A stretch of 64,000 nt of DNA from contig LR990041.1 of assembly GCA_905147135.1 (NCBI GenBank), forward strand, positions 11,221,907-11,285,906, given 5' to 3'. Each line of letters starts with the position of its first letter. Position 1 is the stretch's first letter. Made by a program: the position numbers and the translations under genes. The notes below the pieces were generated by a model, which was not told the origin of the DNA, ran no database searches, and saw only the letters and a list, made by a program, of their open reading frames with translations. The stretch is from Blastobasis lacticolella (Eukaryota > Arthropoda > Insecta > Lepidoptera > Blastobasidae). This document shows positions 59,562 through 64,000 of this stretch, in pieces.

Positions 59562-60760
59562 CCCTTTAACCGCCACGCTTAGAATCAGTTGGCGTGCCCT
59601 CAGCGCCACGCACAGTAAAACGAAAAATAAATACCTACAACAAATAGTGATGTTCAATAGTATATCGATATGGGTAATTCCCCTTCAAACGCTTACAATT
59701 TCATCTAAATATCGTAACAGACAGTAGATAGAAAACGTTACTTTGTAATTTTATTTCTAATATTAGCAGGTATTTTGGTAACACAATGAAACAAAAAGCG
59801 TTTACAGATATTTAAAGAATTATTGATTTCCGCACAATAAAATTGGTCATGAAAAGAATTTTGTTATTCTTATTTTTCAATGCACTCCTATAGAGTATTC
59901 TTTATCTAAATGCAATAGTTAACAAACAACATTGGTCAGTTTTTTAACAAACATGATTATACTTATTTCAACAATATTAATATCAGTTTACCGAATCGAA
60001 CCTTGACAGATTCTAATGATATTTAACTACAGATCACCTTCCAGAATACGTATTAATTCTTCAGCTGTAATCATGTTTAATCACATTAATCGATAACACG
60101 AACATAATAATAACACGTATAAGCACAACACCAATGGAAAAATCCAGAAGGCGGCACTCGTTTATGACGTCAGAAGCGGTCGTCTTTTTCCGTCCGTGGC
60201 GCTGGGTGTACTAGCAACATTAGTTTCTAAACATGCAGACTAGGGATGGGAATTGTCGATTCAGTCACTGACATTTTTAAGCTTTATTTATTATAAATAA
60301 AACAAAATAAACACATTTATTTATAGAAACAAATGTGTTTACTATAGAGTAACATTTGCTTTATTTGTTTTATAATAAATTAGTAAGTATAAACAGAAAT
60401 AATTTAATTTATGTGGATTTTTCTACCAGTAAATCATTGCTTATGTCCCATCCTTATTGTCGGATTTTTCCGTCACTGGCGCTGGACACCAATACACTTT
60501 TCGCATAATACTATCAGTAATTTATTTAACTTTAGACATTATTTTTAAGTCTTCTAATTAAGAAACTAAAGTGTAAGCAATTGTATATGATTACTTCATC
60601 AACTATTTACCAAATTATGAACATAATTTTAATATAATACAGTGCTATCAAACAAAAAGGCAGATTAACCGAGTAGTGGTATTTGGTCGTAAATATCCGT
60701 CCTTGGCGAAATGAGCACGAAAATTTTTGTCGGATATATCCGACCTTGGCGGTTAAAGGG
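59562..60760. mobile_element. piggyBac-like non-autonomous element
   Basis: 1199-bp element starting CCCTTTAACCGCCA and ending TGGCGGTTAAAGGG, flanked on both sides by TTAA (59558-59561, 60761-60764), the diagnostic target of piggyBac transposases. The interior has repeated TTTTTCCGTC-GGCGCTGG motifs (near 60186 and 60468) and an AT-rich inverted repeat at 60287-60380. No transposase frame. Confidence 0.88.
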
Positions 60761-60997
60761 TTAAACAACGTCGTACATACTTCCTAGACTAAAGAAAAGT
60801 GAATTCTATTATACTTATAGTATGTGTGTAATGTGTTTTCGCATTACGGCCAGTTTGATAATAGTAGTTTACGCAACTGTCATATAAAGGGGGGTATTAA
60901 AACATGAGTGTCTGTTTATCATACGAGGCGTAGCCGAGTATGATAATTGTTTGACACGAGTGTTTTAATACCTAATTATATGCAGTTGCATACACTA

Positions 60998-61826
60998 CTT
61001 TATCTACACTCATATTCTTATGTTAAAATATCGTACCTATAATTTTCTCAACTTTGCTGGAAGTAAGCTGCGAGTCAGTTTTGTTCTATCTACGCGTCAA
61101 GGATATCAAGCGGCGGGAAATTCACTTCATTACTTTCACATTTATCTATTTATTTGCTTCAAACAAGAAAAAGCATTCACAAACACAAATTACAACAATT
61201 AGAACTAATATTCTGTTTAGCGGGAAAATAATTACACAGAATATAAACAGGAAAATTTGAATTTGTCAAAGACATTTAGGTATTCAGCCTACATTTCGCC
61301 GTGTCTCGGCGCCCGACAAAATTTTAAAAAATGAAAGTGTTGCATAATGATTAAAAAGTTATTTTACGATACAGCTGTAATGAAAATAGTATGGGAAATG
61401 CTGTATCGAAAAGTAATTTTTCAAAATTTTATAGACTGGCGTGAATAAAGTGTATCCTTAAACAACTGTTTTCGAATATGAAATTGGAACATTACGCTAT
61501 GAGTGTAGATAAAGTTATTTTACGATACAGCTGTAGTGAAAATAGTATGGGAAATACTGTATCGAAAAGTAATTTTTAAAAATTTTAAAGACTGGCGTGA
61601 AAAAAGTGTACCCTTAAACGACTGTTTTCGAATATGAAATTGGAACATTACGCTATGAGTGTAGATAAAGTTATTTTACGATACAGCTGTAGTGAAAATA
61701 GTATGGGAAATACTGTATCGAAAAGTAATTTTAAAAAAATTTAAAGACTGGCGTGAAAAAAGTGTACCCTTAAACGACTGTTTTCGAATATAAAATTGGA
61801 ACATTACGCTATGAGTGTAGATAAAG
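60998..61826. mobile_element. TIR unit carrying a tandem array
   Basis: CTTTATCTACACTCAT at 60998-61013 is exactly inverted as ATGAGTGTAGATAAAG at 61811-61826. The right end motif also ends each of the tandem units within, so the array may have grown from the terminal region. Upstream, 60905-60970 holds an ATCATACGAGGCGTAGCC palindrome that may be part of the same element. Confidence 0.55.
61355..61822. repeat. Three-unit 156-bp tandem repeat
   Basis: Units start at 61355, 61511 and 61667, each with AAAGTTATTTTACGATACAG and ending CATTACGCTATGAGTGTAGA. Units 2 and 3 differ at only a few positions; unit 1 is more diverged. Confidence 0.92.
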
Positions 61827-61889
61827 GCTATTTTTGACTAAGGTATATGGGGTCAATCAAACAAATTGTTTATTAGTAGAGCAATAATA

Positions 61890-62494
61890 TACAGGATGGG
61901 GCAAACATTTTTGCACTTATGAAACACGAGTATATATAAATGTTATTTTATATATCAGTTATTCAATGTAACAAACATAGAATTAAATTTATTTAAAAAA
62001 TGACATGTGCCTTGTTTCGGCGTTGGCACTCATGCACTCGATTACGCAAACTTTGAAAAAGTCTCTGATACATCTCGTTTATATTTTTCTTTAATTGGGG
62101 TATTGTCGTCAGTTTATTAAGGTAAACTCGACTTTTCAGATATCTACACAAGAAAAAGTCGCAAGGTGTAAGGTCTGGGCTTCTCGGGGACCGTGGGATA
62201 TCCTCTAGGAAATATTAATTTGTTTGGAAACATTTCCTTCACTAGCGGCAAAGACACTTTAAACGTGTGGCATGTCGCTCCATCTTTTTGTATCCAGATG
62301 CTACTGTTGTATCCTTGAAACTCATGTAACTGTGGTGTCAAATACTTTTGCAACACCTTTACGTATTTCACTGAATTCGCACTTATGTTATTTCCTTCAA
62401 TATCTTCAAAGAAATAAGGACCAATTATGCTCTTTGCTGACACGGCTACCCATACTGTCGTTGTCGGCGAATGAAGTGGCTTTTGATGCTTAAG
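61890..62494 (-). pseudogene. Mariner-like transposase, 3' half, frameshifted
   Basis: Minus strand reads HSPTTTVWVAVSAKSIIGPY, FFEDIEGN, then the catalytic-site motif WIQKDGATCHT. A frameshift near 62200 moves the third catalytic region into another frame (RSPDLTPCDFFLCRYLKS, then RVHECQRRNKAHVIF). The unit ends with a candidate terminal sequence ACAGGATGGGGCAAACATT at 61890-61908. The 5' half is missing. Inactive. Confidence 0.85.
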
Positions 62495-62881
62495 ACAATA
62501 TTGTATTTATTAACGTGAACGTAAACAATACATTTTCAATTCTCAAGGCTGGAGAATCTATCAAGCAAAGTGTCAGCCAGTAACTTACGTTAAAAGTAAT
62601 ATAAAAATTTCCTTGTAAAAACTTAAACGTGCTGTTCCCAGCTGTTGCGGCTCTGCGTTGATAACAGTCAGTTATTGATTGTATTAATCTGTCATTGTGA
62701 CTGGCATATATTTATCTAAAAATACTGCGTGTTTCGCAATAATAACAACAGTGTGTATGGAGCGGTAATATAATTATTTTAATACTGTGCTTTCGAGTAT
62801 CTAAGCGCACGCGTTTTTTGTAAGTTATTTTATGAAGTCAGGCAACAAGAGCTGTATAGTGAGCGTCTAGTCTACTTTAAC
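62495..62881 (+). promoter_or_regulatory. 5' flank of the P450 gene
   Basis: AT-rich 5' region. GCGCACGCG near 62809-62817 contains the CACGC core bound by AhR/ARNT-type factors, which regulate several CYP6B genes of butterflies; here this is only a motif match. Confidence 0.3.
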
Positions 62882-64000
62882 ATGATAACGTACATTATAA
62901 TAGGACTGTCCTTATTTCTCTACTACGTGTACAGAAAACTTAGTGATGGCTACATGTACTGGGAGAGAAAAGGCGTCCACGGCCCCAAGCCCCATTGGCT
63001 TTTTGGAAACATGGGCAGCATACTAAAAAAAGATTATGCCCTACGAGATATGGCAATCAATTTGTACAGGAACTACCAAGATAAATTGGTAGGATTCTAT
63101 ATAGGACTTCAGCCTATGCTGTTGGTCAATGAACCAAAATATTTGAAGAGGATATTCGTTCAAGACTTCGGCCACTTCGTTAACCACGGATTCAAAATCA
63201 ACGACGGACCGCTTGCCAGGAACTTGTTCGAGGAAGAAGGTGACAGCTGGAGGATAATGAGACAAGGCATGACCCCCATGTTCACAACTGGAAAGATAAA
63301 GAACATGATGCCGCTGCTTAACGACTGTGTGAAAGCCTACATGAACTACATTGATGAAGTAATTGAAAAGGATGGAGTACAAGAAGTGAAACGTCTCAAT
63401 AATGGCTATACATTCAAAGCAATAATAGCGACTGCTTTTGGTATCGATATAGACGTATTCAGTGGTGAGAAGCACAAGTTTCAAGTAATGGCAGAAAATT
63501 TTATTTTACCCGCTTTGAGGGGATTAGCCTCTTTGATCGACAGTTATGTTCCGGGACTATCAAGTAAGATTATAAGGCTCACTAGTGTAGAACTTACCAA
63601 TTTCTTTGTTAATTTCACAAAACAAATGGTGAAACACCGAGAAGGAAAACCGAAACAAAGAAACGACTTCATGGATCTAATGATCAAAATGAAAGAAGAA
63701 GGTACAGTGAAGAGAAAAAATGAAGACGGAGTCTCTGAATTGGTAATGACTGACGAGCTAATGGCTGCACAATCGGCTTCAATGTATGTAGCCGGAATGG
63801 AGACATCTTCAAATACCATGTCGTTTCTTCTTTATGAGTTAGCTTCGAACCCTAAGATTCAAGAGTGCTGCTACAATGAGGTAAAACAGGTAATGGAGAA
63901 ACACAATGGAACATTGGATTATGAATCTTTAAGTGAACTGAAGTATATTACGATGGCGTTCGATGAAACATTAAGAAAATATCCGATTGCGAGTGAGCTT
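62882..64000 (+). CDS. Cytochrome P450, CYP6-like (3' end outside window)
   Basis: Open for 373 codons from ATG at 62882 to the window edge, without introns. The N-terminal helix MITYIIIGLSLFLYYVYR is the ER membrane anchor, followed by the hinge GVHGPKPHWLFGNMG. The C-helix WRIMR, the I-helix AGMETSS (oxygen-activation motif) and the K-helix ETLR are all present; the haem Cys motif lies beyond the edge. The sequence fits insect clan 3 and the CYP6 family, many of which detoxify plant compounds and insecticides in caterpillars. It lies 6.4 kb after the last recognised WDFY3 exon on the same strand, so it may be nested in a WDFY3 intron. Confidence 0.92.
   Translation, partial: MITYIIIGLSLFLYYVYRKLSDGYMYWERKGVHGPKPHWLFGNMGSILKKDYALRDMAINLYRNYQDKLVGFYIGLQPMLLVNEPKYLKRIFVQDFGHFVNHGFKINDGPLARNLFEEEGDSWRIMRQGMTPMFTTGKIKNMMPLLNDCVKAYMNYIDEVIEKDGVQEVKRLNNGYTFKAIIATAFGIDIDVFSGEKHKFQVMAENFILPALRGLASLIDSYVPGLSSKIIRLTSVELTNFFVNFTKQMVKHREGKPKQRNDFMDLMIKMKEEGTVKRKNEDGVSELVMTDELMAAQSASMYVAGMETSSNTMSFLLYELASNPKIQECCYNEVKQVMEKHNGTLDYESLSELKYITMAFDETLRKYPIASEL

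Overview
The window reads as insect nuclear DNA, most likely lepidopteran. Protein-coding exons are short, spliced with GT-AG introns and often GC-rich, and sit in AT-rich introns full of transposable elements. A CYP6-type P450 and several tRNA-headed SINEs also fit a moth or butterfly. This is an inference from gene content and repeat style.

Host genes. At the left, LRPPRC/bsf (minus strand, 8 exons to its initiator Met at 5237, running off the left edge) and cytosolic malate dehydrogenase MDH1 (plus strand, from 6035) stand head to head around a 0.8 kb shared 5' region. From 35654 to 56508 the first 19 coding exons of WDFY3/ALFY (blue cheese) lie on the plus strand; reading phase closes at every junction. 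The rest of WDFY3 (PH-BEACH, WD40, FYVE) is not in the window. A CYP6-like P450 starts at 62882 on the same strand and runs off the right edge.

Bracovirus-like island. Between about 24 and 33.4 kb lies a compact block unlike the rest. It holds three intact, intronless protein tyrosine phosphatase-like genes of the type carried by bracoviruses (24252-25127 minus, 30672-31496 minus, 32359-33318 plus), an intact 183-codon orphan gene with a TATA box, and a five-exon gene for a tail-anchored orphan protein. Three of these genes share a TATA-to-initiator spacing of 32 nt. A TATATGATC-type repeat array, split by a 5S rRNA-derived fragment, lies among them. The simplest reading is a bracovirus circle, or part of one, integrated into a caterpillar-host genome, with reading frames still open.

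Mobile elements. The rest is rich in elements defined by ends and target-site duplications (TSDs): two inverted copies of one hAT-type element (8-bp TSDs), another hAT relic with transposase remains (8-bp TSD), a TTAA-flanked piggyBac-like element, a putative non-autonomous LTR element (TG...CA, 4-bp TSD) enclosing a minisatellite, several foldback/TIR MITEs, a nearly full-length CR1/Jockey-like LINE antisense in a WDFY3 intron, internally deleted RTE-like LINEs, a mariner-like transposase relic, SINEs and a 156-bp tandem repeat.
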